From JBBIJO01 sp037445895 (lineage in GTDB: Bacteria; Bacteroidota; Ignavibacteria; Kapaibacteriales; UBA2268), in NCBI GenBank assembly GCA_037445895.1, contig JBBIJO010000010.1, positions 22,215 through 86,214 on the forward strand: a stretch of DNA of 64,000 nt, given 5' to 3'. Positions 52,051-60,710 of this stretch are shown one piece after another. Made by a program: the position numbers and the translations under genes. Numbering within the stretch: position 1 is the stretch's first letter; each line of letters begins with the position of its first letter. The notes beneath the pieces are model-generated. The model was not told the DNA's origin, ran no database searches, and was given only the letters and a program-made list of their open reading frames with translations.

Positions 52051-52799
52051 TATCCAGCCAGCATATCTATAAAAACTTGTTTTGCGTCGTTGAACGAAAT
52101 TTCGCTTCCCAGAATTTCTCCTAGCGAAATACTATGGTTAACAATATATTTTTGCAAATGTTTCTTTACTTCTTCCGATGGGAAATTCGTTAGTTCAGGA
52201 AGCAGTTCGTAACCCCGACCTAGAAGAATTGAACCGTGTTGGAGAAGAGTATTGCCCACGATACGCTGTGCGCTCCCGACAATTTTTTTCCCTTCCCATT
52301 CTATTTCGTAACGTGCTGAACTTGCAAAGCAGGAGACTGATGCAATTTCTTTCTTGTAGTAGTCGCGGAAGTTAGGTTGAGATTTTTCGAAAGTTAATTT
52401 ATAGGCTCCAAGCCGAGTCAGCCCTCGAACAATGAAAAGATGTATTTCTCGATAGATGTCCTTGGGGGTGAGCTTCCCGTTCACATTGATAACTATTGAA
52501 TAGGTTAGTTCGTTTGCATGCAGAACTGCACGGCCTCCGGTAGGACGTCGGACAATGTCAACCCCGAATTCTTGCAATTTGTTTGGGTCAAAATCTTCTA
52601 ATTTTTGGTTAGCCCCCAAGGAAATTGCCCAAGGCTTCCAACCATATAGCCGTAGCATAGGAAGGGCGCATTTCTCCTCGACTTGCATAGCCCTTTCGTA
52701 ATCAATTTTCATATTCCAGAAGGCAGGGAGTAGCCCATCATCCACAAGTTCAAAGTCGCCTTCGAAAAGTTCGCTAATTTTTTTACCATCAAATATCAT
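52050..52799 (-). CDS. Lipoate-protein ligase A family protein
   Basis: 249 residues from ATG 52799 (an upstream TTG is less likely). BPL/LPL fold motifs: WKPWAISLGANQ, the lipoyl-AMP loop RRPTGGRAVLH, ELTYSIVI, YEIEWEGKKIVGSAQRIV and LQHGSILLG. The accessory C-terminal domain of E. coli LplA is short or missing, as in many bacterial ligases or octanoyltransferases of the LipM/LplA group. It would attach lipoate to the E2 protein at 16864-18567 or to GcvH. Operon partners are a small membrane protein and Ppx/GppA. Confidence 0.88.
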   Translation of the reverse strand: MIFDGKKISELFEGDFELVDDGLLPAFWNMKIDYERAMQVEEKCALPMLRLYGWKPWAISLGANQKLEDFDPNKLQEFGVDIVRRPTGGRAVLHANELTYSIVINVNGKLTPKDIYREIHLFIVRGLTRLGAYKLTFEKSQPNFRDYYKKEIASVSCFASSARYEIEWEGKKIVGSAQRIVGNTLLQHGSILLGRGYELLPELTNFPSEEVKKHLQKYIVNHSISLGEILGSEISFNDAKQVFIDMLAG

Positions 52800-52977
52800 T
52801 TTAATCAATCTTCTAAAAGGAGTTCGACGAATTATTAAAGCAATTCATTTAAGAGCAGTGAAGCGAGCTTAGATTTGCGGTTCATCCCATAATTCGGTGT
52901 AATCCCAAGTTTACTTTATTAAATTTTTTGTTATCTAAAATGTTTTTGGGGAAAAAATATTCAAAAGATTCAGAAGG

Positions 52978-53763
52978 TCAACGGTAAACGCCTCTTTGGG
53001 AATTACGAATAAAATCGATGCAGTGTTGAATTTCTTGCGGGAAAGTTCTACCTTCTTTTAGTTTCATATATTTTGTTATTCCATCGGTATTGTTTAGTCC
53101 GGAATGGAAAACAATTCGATAGAACTCCGTAATTTCTTCTATAAGCTCATTTTGAAATCCGCGGCGACGCAAACCTATTTTGTTTATTCCATCGACCTTA
53201 GGTGGGTTTTCGCCAACAAGAGTATAAGGAGGAACGTCTTTGGTTACCTTCACATCGCCTCCAATCATTGCGTGGCAACCAATCTTACAGAATTGATGAA
53301 TCTTAACTACACCACCAATTACTGCCCAATCTTCTACTGCAACGTGTCCTCCGAGTTGGGTAGCATTAGCAAATACAATGTTGCTCCCAATTCGGCAGTC
53401 GTGTGCTATATGTGTATAAGCCATCAAAAGGTTGTCTGAACCAATGATTGTTGTTCCGGTAGATTGAGTTCCTCTGTGGATAGTAACATACTCGCGAATT
53501 TCATTATTATTGCCTATAATTACCTTCGTAGGTGAATTATTGAATTTCAAATCCTGAGGTTTAGTAGCAATTACAACACCAGGATAAATGGTGCAATTTT
53601 TTCCAATTACAGCTCCATTTGCAATATAGACACTTGAAAATATCTTTGTTCCGTCGCCAATTATAACGTCGTCTTCGATAATTGTAAATGGACCAATTTG
53701 AACATCTGTTCCGATTTGAGCCTTCGGAGATACAATCGCCGTTGGATGTTGTTGGAAACCCAT
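52978..53763 (-). CDS. lpxA: UDP-N-acetylglucosamine acyltransferase LpxA
   Basis: 261 residues from ATG 53763 with AAAGGA upstream; longer frames start inside the previous gene. The left-handed beta-helix hexapeptide repeats run from VSPKAQIGTDVQIGPFTIIEDD to VFANATQLGGHVAVEDW. The acyl-UDP-GlcNAc binding HIAHDCRIGSN with the catalytic His and the C-terminal helices (GFQNELIEEITEFYRIVF) are in place. It catalyses the first step of lipid A synthesis. It lies 10 bp after the LpxC-FabZ stop. Confidence 0.96.
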   Translation of the reverse strand: MGFQQHPTAIVSPKAQIGTDVQIGPFTIIEDDVIIGDGTKIFSSVYIANGAVIGKNCTIYPGVVIATKPQDLKFNNSPTKVIIGNNNEIREYVTIHRGTQSTGTTIIGSDNLLMAYTHIAHDCRIGSNIVFANATQLGGHVAVEDWAVIGGVVKIHQFCKIGCHAMIGGDVKVTKDVPPYTLVGENPPKVDGINKIGLRRRGFQNELIEEITEFYRIVFHSGLNNTDGITKYMKLKEGRTFPQEIQHCIDFIRNSQRGVYR

Positions 53764-53773
53764 ATAAATCCTT

Positions 53774-55180
53774 TTAAATTTCAACATTTCTATCGACCAA
53801 GGCAGCTTGGAGTTCTGCTTCGGCAACTATTTGACCATTAACAGTAGCAATACCGTGGAAACGGTAAGTATTGAATTTTTTCCCTATAAGTTGAACCTGC
53901 ATTATTAATTGGTCTCCCGGAACTACTGGTTTGCGGAACTTTGCTTTATCGATACCCATAAATAGTAGCAAACTATTTGCTGTGTCGACAGAATTCAATA
54001 GCATAAGCCCACCGGTTTGTGCGATTGCTTCGACGAGCAAAACCCCGGGCATAACAGGTTTTTCGGGAAAATGTCCAACGAAAAAAGGTTCGTTGATTGT
54101 TACATTTTTAACTCCAATAATGGTATTGTTTTCAGTATCCATACTCAATATTTTGTCGATTAATAAGAATGGATAGCGATGTGGCATAATTTTGAGGAGA
54201 TTGAAAATGTCAATCAGCGCATCTTTGTTCTTTTTTGCTTGCAGTTTCAAGAAAGGAAGCTTCTTAAGATACAAGTTCCGAACCTTCTTTGCGAATTCTA
54301 TGTTGCTTGCATGTCCTGGGCGTGCAGCAAGCACCTGTGCTTTAATAGGGACACCAATTAGTGCAAGATCTCCTAACATATCGAGTAACTTATGTCGTGC
54401 AGGTTCGTTTTTGAACCGCAGAGGAGTCCCGTTGAGTATTCCATTCGAAGCGAATTGGGGCATATATTTAAGGTTGAAGAGTTGTTGGAGGTATTTCAAT
54501 TCGCTTTCGTCCAATTCTTTATCGATGATGACAATTGCATTGTCTAAGCTACCGCCTTTGATTAAGCCTTGCTTCGATAAATCCTCGACTTCGGTTAAAA
54601 AGCAAAAAGTCCGTGCCGGCGCAAATTCGGTGTAGAATTCCTTCTCGAGATTAAATACCCCCGTGTGCTGGCTGCCAAGAGCAGGAATATTATAGTCTAT
54701 CATTACTGTAATTCTGTAATCATCGGTAGGGAGAGCAACGATATCAACGCCTTTATCTTCGTTTGTGTATCGGATAGTTTCGTCGATTACGAAGTATTCT
54801 CGCTCGGCTTCCTGCTCGATGATTCCAGCCTCGAGTATTTTTTCTGCATAAGTGAGTGAACTTCCGTCAATCACTGGTGGCTCTTTGCCATATAATTCAA
54901 TCCTACAATTGTCAACTCGAAGACCGACAAGCGCTGCTAACACGTGTTCAACAGTCAATACACGAACATCATCTATTCCAAGGGTAGTGCCGCGCGATAG
55001 GTCAACTACATAATCTACAAGGGCTGGTATTTCGACAGGCTCCGGTAGATCCGAGCGGACAAATTTATATCCATAGTTCTCTGGCGCAGGATGAAATTTG
55101 ATAGTAGTTTCTTCCCCGGAATGAATCCCAATGCCTGTTAAACTAATGGATTTTTTTATTGTTCGTTGTTTTTCGGGCAT
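53774..55180 (-). CDS. lpxC: Fused UDP-3-O-acyl-GlcNAc deacetylase / 3-hydroxyacyl-ACP dehydratase
   Basis: 468 residues with two enzymes in one chain. Residues about 1-310 are LpxC with zinc ligands His79 (VEHVLAAL), His263 and Asp267 (RHKLLDMLGDL) and the general acid/base His290 (GHASNIEF). Residues about 325-465 are FabZ: MPHRYPFLLIDKI, catalytic His370 in VGHFPEKPVMPG and Glu384 in LLVEAIAQTGG. The fusion is typical of Bacteroidota/Chlorobiota and some neighbours. It couples lipid A synthesis and fatty-acid elongation, both of which use 3-hydroxyacyl-ACP. lpxA follows 10 bp downstream. Confidence 0.96.
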   Translation of the reverse strand: MPEKQRTIKKSISLTGIGIHSGEETTIKFHPAPENYGYKFVRSDLPEPVEIPALVDYVVDLSRGTTLGIDDVRVLTVEHVLAALVGLRVDNCRIELYGKEPPVIDGSSLTYAEKILEAGIIEQEAEREYFVIDETIRYTNEDKGVDIVALPTDDYRITVMIDYNIPALGSQHTGVFNLEKEFYTEFAPARTFCFLTEVEDLSKQGLIKGGSLDNAIVIIDKELDESELKYLQQLFNLKYMPQFASNGILNGTPLRFKNEPARHKLLDMLGDLALIGVPIKAQVLAARPGHASNIEFAKKVRNLYLKKLPFLKLQAKKNKDALIDIFNLLKIMPHRYPFLLIDKILSMDTENNTIIGVKNVTINEPFFVGHFPEKPVMPGVLLVEAIAQTGGLMLLNSVDTANSLLLFMGIDKAKFRKPVVPGDQLIMQVQLIGKKFNTYRFHGIATVNGQIVAEAELQAALVDRNVEI

Positions 55181-55212
55181 AGTTACCTAAAACTTTAAAA
55201 AATTAAAGAAAA

Positions 55213-55220
55213 CAAAATTA
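55213..55220 (-). promoter_or_regulatory. Candidate TAnnTTTG promoter box upstream of lpxC-fabZ
   Basis: Minus-strand TAATTTTG stands about 33 bp before the ATG at 55180. About 20 bp further upstream is a T-rich stretch rather than a clear TTTG. The same octamer occurs before the ABC ATPase gene at 48634-48641 and before lptF/G at 46005-46012. Confidence 0.35.
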
Positions 55221-55446
55221 ATAAAATTCTTTCGAAAAACTTGTATTAAAGTAGGACTACATTAGCAGCTTGGATGGATGGGAGGAAGCCGGACCCCATA
55301 ATATTTGCTTCGATGCTAAGGGACTTACATCGGGGTGCTACTATTATCGACTTTCTACTGGTCTATCTGCCGAAACTAAGATGATGGTTTTTATGCCGTG
55401 AGAATTTGGAATTAAGCTATAACCAATCTTTGTGGTCGATTGAGCT
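55221..55446. other. Non-coding stretch between dxs and lpxC-fabZ
   Basis: No reading frame. From about 55250 the sequence is noticeably more GC-rich than other intergenic DNA here and contains short inverted repeats such as CGATG/CATCG (about 55310-55333). An RNA element or a relic is possible; I could not match it to SRP RNA, RNase P, tmRNA, 6S RNA or a known riboswitch. Confidence 0.3.
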
Positions 55447-55447
55447 T
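55414..55447 (-). terminator. Weak hairpin after dxs
   Basis: Minus-strand AAGCT-CAATC and GATTG-AGCTT can pair around a 9-nt loop, with a 5-nt bulge on one side. It begins in the dxs stop codon and has no T run, so termination here is only suggested. Confidence 0.3.
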
Positions 55448-57381
55448 TATTTTGCTAACAGATTGGCGTGGATTAATTGCCTTTCAGCTAAGAATTGTCG
55501 AACAGACTTTGCAATCCCGTGGGAATCTAAACCAATATCGGCAAGCAATTCATCTTGCTTCCCGTGTTCAACAAATTTATCGGGTATGCCCAAAATTTTC
55601 AAGTTGACCGACATATTTTTTTGATGGAAAAACTCTGAAACAGCAGAACCAAAGCCACCAAGAAGCTGTCCGTCTTCAATTGTTATGAAATAGGTGTGTG
55701 TTTGAGTAAGTTGTTCAAGCAATGGTTCGTCCAAAGGCTTTATAAAGCGAGCATTAACAATTGTTGGTTCGATCCCGAGCGAGAGAAGGAGATTTCTTGC
55801 CGCGACCGATTGCGAAACCATTTTGCCAACAGCAAGAATAGCTACTTCTTTCCCTTGAAAAAGAATTTCCCATTTCCCAAGCGGGATTTCGTTGTAATTT
55901 TGAACAGGAACACCAACAGCCTTGCCTCGTGGATAACGGATTGCAACTGGACCAGGATATTTGTAAATTGCAGAATATAGCAAGTCTCTAAGCTCTTGTT
56001 CATCTTTTGGAGCTGTAACAATCATATTGGGAATAATTCTCATATATGCAATATCGAGCATTCCGTGATGAGTTGGACCATCTTCGCCGACCAAACCCGC
56101 ACGGTCCATTGCAAATATAACATGTAAATTCTGTAATGCACAATCGTGAATAGTGTGGTCGAAAGCGCGTTGCAAAAAAGTTGAATAAATAGCACAAACC
56201 GGAATTATACCCTCGGTCGCCATTCCTGCGGCGGAAGTAACTGCGTGTCCTTCGGCAATACCAACATCGATTACACGATTGGGGAATTTTTTAGCCACTG
56301 GAATTAACCCAGTTCCGCTAAGCATAGCAGCAGTTACAGCAACAATCCTTTCGTCTCTTTCCATCAGTTCGGTCATTGCTTTGCCAAAAACGTCTGAATA
56401 AGTTGGTGCCGAAGGTTTCGTGTCAATCTTCTCTAATGTTTCTGGTTCTTTTTTCGAAACTTTCGAAATTGCATGAAGTCGTGTAGAATCATTTTCCGCC
56501 GGAGGATAGCCCCTTCCTTTCTCGGTCATAATATGCAAAAGAATAGGTCCTTTTAAATTTTTGATTTGTCGAAGCATTTTAGTCAATTTCACAACATTGT
56601 GGCCATTGATTGGGCCAAAATAATTAAAACCAAAAGCTTCGAAAAGCATTCCTGGTGTCATTATCGATTTTAGCCCTCCTTCGACTCTCGACATAAGTTC
56701 TTTCAAACGGTCGCCGAAGGCAGGTAGTTTGCCTGTTGCATTCCAAATCTTATCTCGCACAGTATTAATTGTTCTCGAAGAAAATAACTCGTTGAAGTAG
56801 TTCGATAAAGCCGAAACGTTTGGGTCAATTGAAATGTTGTTGTCGTTAAAGATGACTATTATGTCGCGTTTTTGGTAGCCGCAATTGTTCATCGCCTCGA
56901 AAGCAAGACCGCCTGTCAATGCTCCATCCCCGATGACAGCTACAACTTTGAAATTTTCGCCCTTTATGTCCCGTGCAGTTGCAATTCCAAGTGCAGCAGA
57001 AATGCTTGTACTCGCGTGGCCAGCACCAAAAACATCGTATTCGCTTTCGTTGCGCTTCAAAAAACCACTAATCCCTCCTTTTTGCCTAATTGTTGGCAAA
57101 AGGTCCCGCCTTTCAGTTAAAATTTTATGTGGATATCCTTGATGGCCTGTATCCCACACGATTTTATCCGTTGGGGTGTTGAATACATAATGCAATGCAA
57201 CTGTCAATTCGACGGCTCCAAGATTTGCACCAAAATGACCTCCGACTGTGGTTATAACTTCAATTATATAGCTCCGAAGCTCATCGCAAACATAAATTAA
57301 ATCTTCGGATTTAAGTTTTCGAAGGTCCGACGGATTATCTATTTTAAATAACCACTTGTATTTTGTTTTATCTATTTCCAC
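55447..57381 (-). CDS. dxs: 1-deoxy-D-xylulose-5-phosphate synthase
   Basis: 644 residues. A thiamine-diphosphate enzyme joining pyruvate and glyceraldehyde-3-phosphate, first step of the MEP isoprenoid route. Motifs: GGHFGANLGAVELTVALHYVF, WDTGHQGYPHKILTERR, VIGDGALTGGLAFEAMNN with the GDG-N thiamine site continued by IFNDNNISIDPN, DRAGLVGEDGPTHHG, and YPRGKAVG. The C-terminal transketolase part ends RQFLAERQLIHANLL. No operon partner is close; lpxC-fabZ follows after 266 bp. Confidence 0.97.
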   Translation of the reverse strand: MEIDKTKYKWLFKIDNPSDLRKLKSEDLIYVCDELRSYIIEVITTVGGHFGANLGAVELTVALHYVFNTPTDKIVWDTGHQGYPHKILTERRDLLPTIRQKGGISGFLKRNESEYDVFGAGHASTSISAALGIATARDIKGENFKVVAVIGDGALTGGLAFEAMNNCGYQKRDIIVIFNDNNISIDPNVSALSNYFNELFSSRTINTVRDKIWNATGKLPAFGDRLKELMSRVEGGLKSIMTPGMLFEAFGFNYFGPINGHNVVKLTKMLRQIKNLKGPILLHIMTEKGRGYPPAENDSTRLHAISKVSKKEPETLEKIDTKPSAPTYSDVFGKAMTELMERDERIVAVTAAMLSGTGLIPVAKKFPNRVIDVGIAEGHAVTSAAGMATEGIIPVCAIYSTFLQRAFDHTIHDCALQNLHVIFAMDRAGLVGEDGPTHHGMLDIAYMRIIPNMIVTAPKDEQELRDLLYSAIYKYPGPVAIRYPRGKAVGVPVQNYNEIPLGKWEILFQGKEVAILAVGKMVSQSVAARNLLLSLGIEPTIVNARFIKPLDEPLLEQLTQTHTYFITIEDGQLLGGFGSAVSEFFHQKNMSVNLKILGIPDKFVEHGKQDELLADIGLDSHGIAKSVRQFLAERQLIHANLLAK

Positions 57382-57597
57382 ATTATTTGTTATAATTCAT
57401 TTTATCCTTGTTTTAGACAACTTAAGTTAAGAAAAATTGTATTCGAAAAAATATCGCTTAGTTGGCGAAATTTGTGTTTCCGCATTGTAGAACCTGTGTT
57501 GATATATCCGGAGAAAAATATAAAGAATTAGGGGAAGGGATTTTTAATGGAAATTAATTTTTTTTCGATTGACAGAAACTCATAAAATATAATTTTT
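57382..57597. other. Divergent promoter region between dxs and the efflux operon
   Basis: TTGACA at 57569-57574 and TATAAT at 57588-57593 lie before the tetR gene, but only 13 bp apart, too close for an ordinary -35/-10 pair; one of them may function with another partner. I saw no strong element for dxs. Confidence 0.35.
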
Positions 57598-57637
57598 AAT
57601 CAAACGTTTGATTGCTTTTTAAACAAACGATTGTTTG
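57598..57637. promoter_or_regulatory. Two inverted repeats, likely TetR operators
   Basis: Repeat 1, AATCAAACGTTTGATT (57598-57613), is a perfect 16-bp palindrome. Repeat 2 has the same half-sites CAAAC (57624-57628) and GTTTG (57633-57637) with four bases between them. Centres are 25 bp apart, and both lie between TATAAT (57588-57593) and the tetR start. Binding by the TetR protein encoded next would block transcription of the whole efflux operon, a classic autoregulatory arrangement. Confidence 0.75.
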
Positions 57638-57654
57638 ATATATGGAGAAATACA

Positions 57655-58305
57655 ATGAGAGATGATCAAGAGGTATCGGCGAAGGAACCAAAGGAACGGA
57701 TTCTTGAAGCCGGAGCAGAGTTATTCGGAACCAAAGGTTATTCTGCGGTAGGTGTTCGAGAAATTGCCGAAATGGCAAATGTCAATGTTTCGATGATTTC
57801 GTATTATTATTCGGGTAAATTTGGAATTTTGCAAGAAATAATCCGACGGTATTTCGAAAATGTTCGTGGGATTATTGCCAGAATTGGCTCTGAACGTCTT
57901 TCGCCCGAAGAAGCGATACGCAAAATTGTTAACGAGTTTGTTGCTTTGATGCGCGATAAAACAATTTTTTGTAAAGTTGCGATAACCGAAATGCCATTCA
58001 ATTTGCCAGAATTTGCCGATTTCAAAGCCGAAATTATGAAAATGCATATTGAATATTTGCAACAGACACTAGAAATAACTAATCAGTGGCTTAGCTATCC
58101 GAAATACAATCCGATTGTTGGTCCGGCATTTATAAGTCTTGTTTTTTCACACTTCTTGTTTGGTCCTTTTATTAAAAAAGTTTGGGATATTGAATTAAAT
58201 GATGAGTTTTATTCAACTTATTCTAAAGTAATTTCAACTATGCTTCTCGCAGGGTTAGCTGGATTAAGAAAAATGATTAATAAAGAAAAAATGGAGCAAA
58301 TATGA
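57655..58305 (+). CDS. TetR/AcrR-family transcriptional regulator
   Basis: 216 residues from ATG 57655, with GGAGA 6 nt upstream; TTG 57631 is in frame but lies within the second operator. The helix-turn-helix is clear: RILEAGAELFGTKGYSAVGVREIAEMANVNVSMISYYYSGKFGILQEIIRRYF (about 16-70). The C-terminal ligand domain is helical and unrecognised. As the first gene before tolC-MFP-RND, it should repress its own operon in the absence of an inducer. The stop overlaps the ATG of tolC. Confidence 0.93.
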   Translation: MRDDQEVSAKEPKERILEAGAELFGTKGYSAVGVREIAEMANVNVSMISYYYSGKFGILQEIIRRYFENVRGIIARIGSERLSPEEAIRKIVNEFVALMRDKTIFCKVAITEMPFNLPEFADFKAEIMKMHIEYLQQTLEITNQWLSYPKYNPIVGPAFISLVFSHFLFGPFIKKVWDIELNDEFYSTYSKVISTMLLAGLAGLRKMINKEKMEQI

Positions 58306-59615
58306 TGGAGAGCAAACTAACTTTTCTTTTATTTTTTTTGTCCTGTAGTTTAATTTTCGCCCAGAACAAAATATCTTTGACAATCGACGAAGCAGTAAGT
58401 TTGGGCTTGCGAAATTCGAAAAATCTTAAAGTTGCCGACTCGAAAATTAGGTTTTCCACTGCAAAAACTGATGAAGCAGAAGCTCAGTTACTTCCATCGC
58501 TAAAATTGATGACGGGATATACTCGATTGAGTAACGTTCAACCATTTATAATTAATTTTCAAGGAAGGGAACTCGAAGTTTCTCCTACAATTTTAAATAA
58601 TTATTCTATTCGATTAGGATTGCAATATGTTTTATTCTCGGGTTTCCGACTCGAAAGCAACGCCAAGATTATGGAACTGAACACACTCGCCGCAAAGGAA
58701 GATTATGCTGCCGAGGAGAGCAACCTCGTTGCTAATATTCAAATTCTTTATTGGTCGATTAAAAATGCCGAAGAGATATTGGTTTCGACTAATGAGAATA
58801 TTCGACAAGTTGAAGCACACATTCAAGATTTAGAAAATTTCTTTAAAAATGGTATGGCAACCGAAAATGATATACTTAAAATTAAGGTCCAACTTTCCAA
58901 TCTTGAATTGATAAAGATTGATGTCGAAAATATAATAAAACTCAAAAGAATCAATTTAGCGATTTTACTCGGATTAAATCCCACATCGAATATAGAGCTA
59001 ACCTCGCAAATTGAAACAGAATTCTCGGAACTTCAAAGCCTTCCAACGTTTTTGGAATTGGCATACCGAAACCGTCCAGAGTTCAAAGCAATGGAGCTAA
59101 GAAAGGAGGCGAGTCTTTCTGGAATTTCGGTTGCTCGTGCTGGCTGGCTTCCACAAATTGCTATTGGTGCAAACTACAATTACAACCGACCAAATCAAAG
59201 ACTTATACCCGCCCAAGACAAGTTCTATGGAACTTGGGATATTGGCATCACTCTTTCGTACGATATTTGGAATTGGATGACCACCAAGTATCAAATTCAA
59301 CAAGCCGAAGAATCCTATCGCCAAATTGATTTTGCGTACCAACAACTCAAGGATGGAATTACGCTCGAAGTTTCACAGAATTATTTTACACTTCAAAAAG
59401 CAAAAGAAAAAATTGAGACGGCAAAGTTGACTGTTCGGCAAGCAGAAGAAAATTATCGCATAACCCAAGAAAAGTTCCGTAATGGGCTGGTTTCGAGCAC
59501 AGAATTACTCGACGCAGAAACAGCGCTTCTCGGTTCTAAAATTTCGTTGAACGCATCCTATCTTGAATTCCAATTAGCAAAAATAAATCTCGAAAAGTCA
59601 GTAAATGTCAAATAA
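58302..59615 (+). CDS. TolC-family outer-membrane efflux protein
   Basis: 437 residues. A signal peptide (LTFLLFFLSCSLIFAQ) is followed by the two-repeat outer-membrane factor pattern: ISLTIDEAVSLGLRNSKNLKVADSKI, then helices with QVEAHIQDLENFFKNGMATENDILK, and the second repeat (GTWDIGITLSYDIWNWM, AEENYRITQEKFRNGLVSSTELLDAETALL). It forms the exit duct for the RND pump. The start overlaps the tetR stop (ATGATG; either ATG is possible). The MFP gene follows after 15 bp. Confidence 0.93.
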   Translation: MMESKLTFLLFFLSCSLIFAQNKISLTIDEAVSLGLRNSKNLKVADSKIRFSTAKTDEAEAQLLPSLKLMTGYTRLSNVQPFIINFQGRELEVSPTILNNYSIRLGLQYVLFSGFRLESNAKIMELNTLAAKEDYAAEESNLVANIQILYWSIKNAEEILVSTNENIRQVEAHIQDLENFFKNGMATENDILKIKVQLSNLELIKIDVENIIKLKRINLAILLGLNPTSNIELTSQIETEFSELQSLPTFLELAYRNRPEFKAMELRKEASLSGISVARAGWLPQIAIGANYNYNRPNQRLIPAQDKFYGTWDIGITLSYDIWNWMTTKYQIQQAEESYRQIDFAYQQLKDGITLEVSQNYFTLQKAKEKIETAKLTVRQAEENYRITQEKFRNGLVSSTELLDAETALLGSKISLNASYLEFQLAKINLEKSVNVK

Positions 59616-59630
59616 TTTAAAGAGAGAATT

Positions 59631-60698
59631 ATGAAAAAATCATCAAAGAAAATATTTTTTTGGAGCAGCATAGTGCTGATTATTGTAGCTTCTGTTGGGT
59701 TACTTTTAAATAATAAAGCTCGTTACCGAGCAAAAGCAAAGCAAAATGTGGTTTTGACTACTTTTCCTGTTACCATTGAACAGGTTAAGTATGAAAGCCT
59801 CGATATTGTCCTTGAATATTCTGGAACCGTAGTTCCAAACGCCGATGCCAATATTGCGTCGGAGTCTCCCGGTAAAGTAATTAAAGTCAACGTAGACCTT
59901 GGCGATTATGTCCCCAAAGGTAAAGTTTTAGTTCAACTTGATGATGAACTTAAAGTTGCAAACCTTCAAACTGCCGAAGCGAATTATAAGAAGTCGAAAA
60001 AGGACTTGGAACGCTATGAACAATTGTTCAAGGAAAAATCGGCAACAGAAGCGCAACTCGACCAAGCTCGATTTGCATTTGAAACGGCAGAAGCGCAATA
60101 CAAAATAGCGAAAAAACAGCTCGAAGACACTCAAATCAAAGCTCCATTTTCTGGGTTTATCGCAGCGCGTAACGTTGAAGTTGGCTCTGTAATTTCAACT
60201 GGTGCGATGCTTTTTAATCTTGTAGATTTATCCACTGTTCGGGTAAAAATACAAGTTCCCGAAAGAGATATATTCAAAATCAAGCGTGGCGATAAAGTTA
60301 CATTGACTTCGGATGTTTTGCTTCAAGAGCAAATTTATGGGGTTGTTGGGAACATAGGCAACAAAGCCGACGAAGTAAAAACATATCCAGTGGAAATATT
60401 TGTTAAAAATAATCCTAAGTATTTTCTTAAAGCAGGTATGTTTGTCCGAGTCCAAATTCCTTCGGCAACTAAGGGTAAATCGTTGCTTATTCCACGACAA
60501 TCGCTTGTTGGTTCTATCCGTAATCCACAGGTTTATGTTGTCGAAAACAATGTTGCACGATTGCGCAATATTCAGCTTGGGAGCGAAATAGGTAAAAAGT
60601 TAGAAGTTCTCGGTGGATTAAAAGAAGGCGAGATGGTTGTTACAAATGGGATAATTAACTTAAAAGACAATACAAAAGTTACTATTGTGCAACAATAA
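59631..60698 (+). CDS. RND efflux membrane-fusion protein
   Basis: 355 residues. An N-terminal membrane anchor (IFFWSSIVLIIVASVGLLL, about 8-26) is followed by the HlyD-type layout: lipoyl half-motifs (NIASESPGKVIKVNVDLGDYVPKGKVLVQLDD), a coiled-coil hairpin (LQTAEANYKKSKKDLERYEQLFKEKSATEAQLDQARFAFETAEAQYKIAKKQL), the second lipoyl half (IKAPFSGFIAARNVEVGSVI) and beta-barrel/membrane-proximal domains. No lipobox Cys. It bridges the RND pump and TolC in the periplasm. Confidence 0.95.
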   Translation: MKKSSKKIFFWSSIVLIIVASVGLLLNNKARYRAKAKQNVVLTTFPVTIEQVKYESLDIVLEYSGTVVPNADANIASESPGKVIKVNVDLGDYVPKGKVLVQLDDELKVANLQTAEANYKKSKKDLERYEQLFKEKSATEAQLDQARFAFETAEAQYKIAKKQLEDTQIKAPFSGFIAARNVEVGSVISTGAMLFNLVDLSTVRVKIQVPERDIFKIKRGDKVTLTSDVLLQEQIYGVVGNIGNKADEVKTYPVEIFVKNNPKYFLKAGMFVRVQIPSATKGKSLLIPRQSLVGSIRNPQVYVVENNVARLRNIQLGSEIGKKLEVLGGLKEGEMVVTNGIINLKDNTKVTIVQQ

Positions 60699-60710
60699 AG
60701 GATGTAAATT

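Noticed and set aside
57462..57480. TTGGCG followed by TTTGTG as a further sigma-54 site
   Set aside because: The -12 element does not fit at the required spacing, and it lies far from the efflux start.
57631..57654. TTG start for the TetR gene
   Set aside because: It lies within the second inverted repeat and has no ribosome site, whereas ATG 57655 has GGAGA at good spacing.
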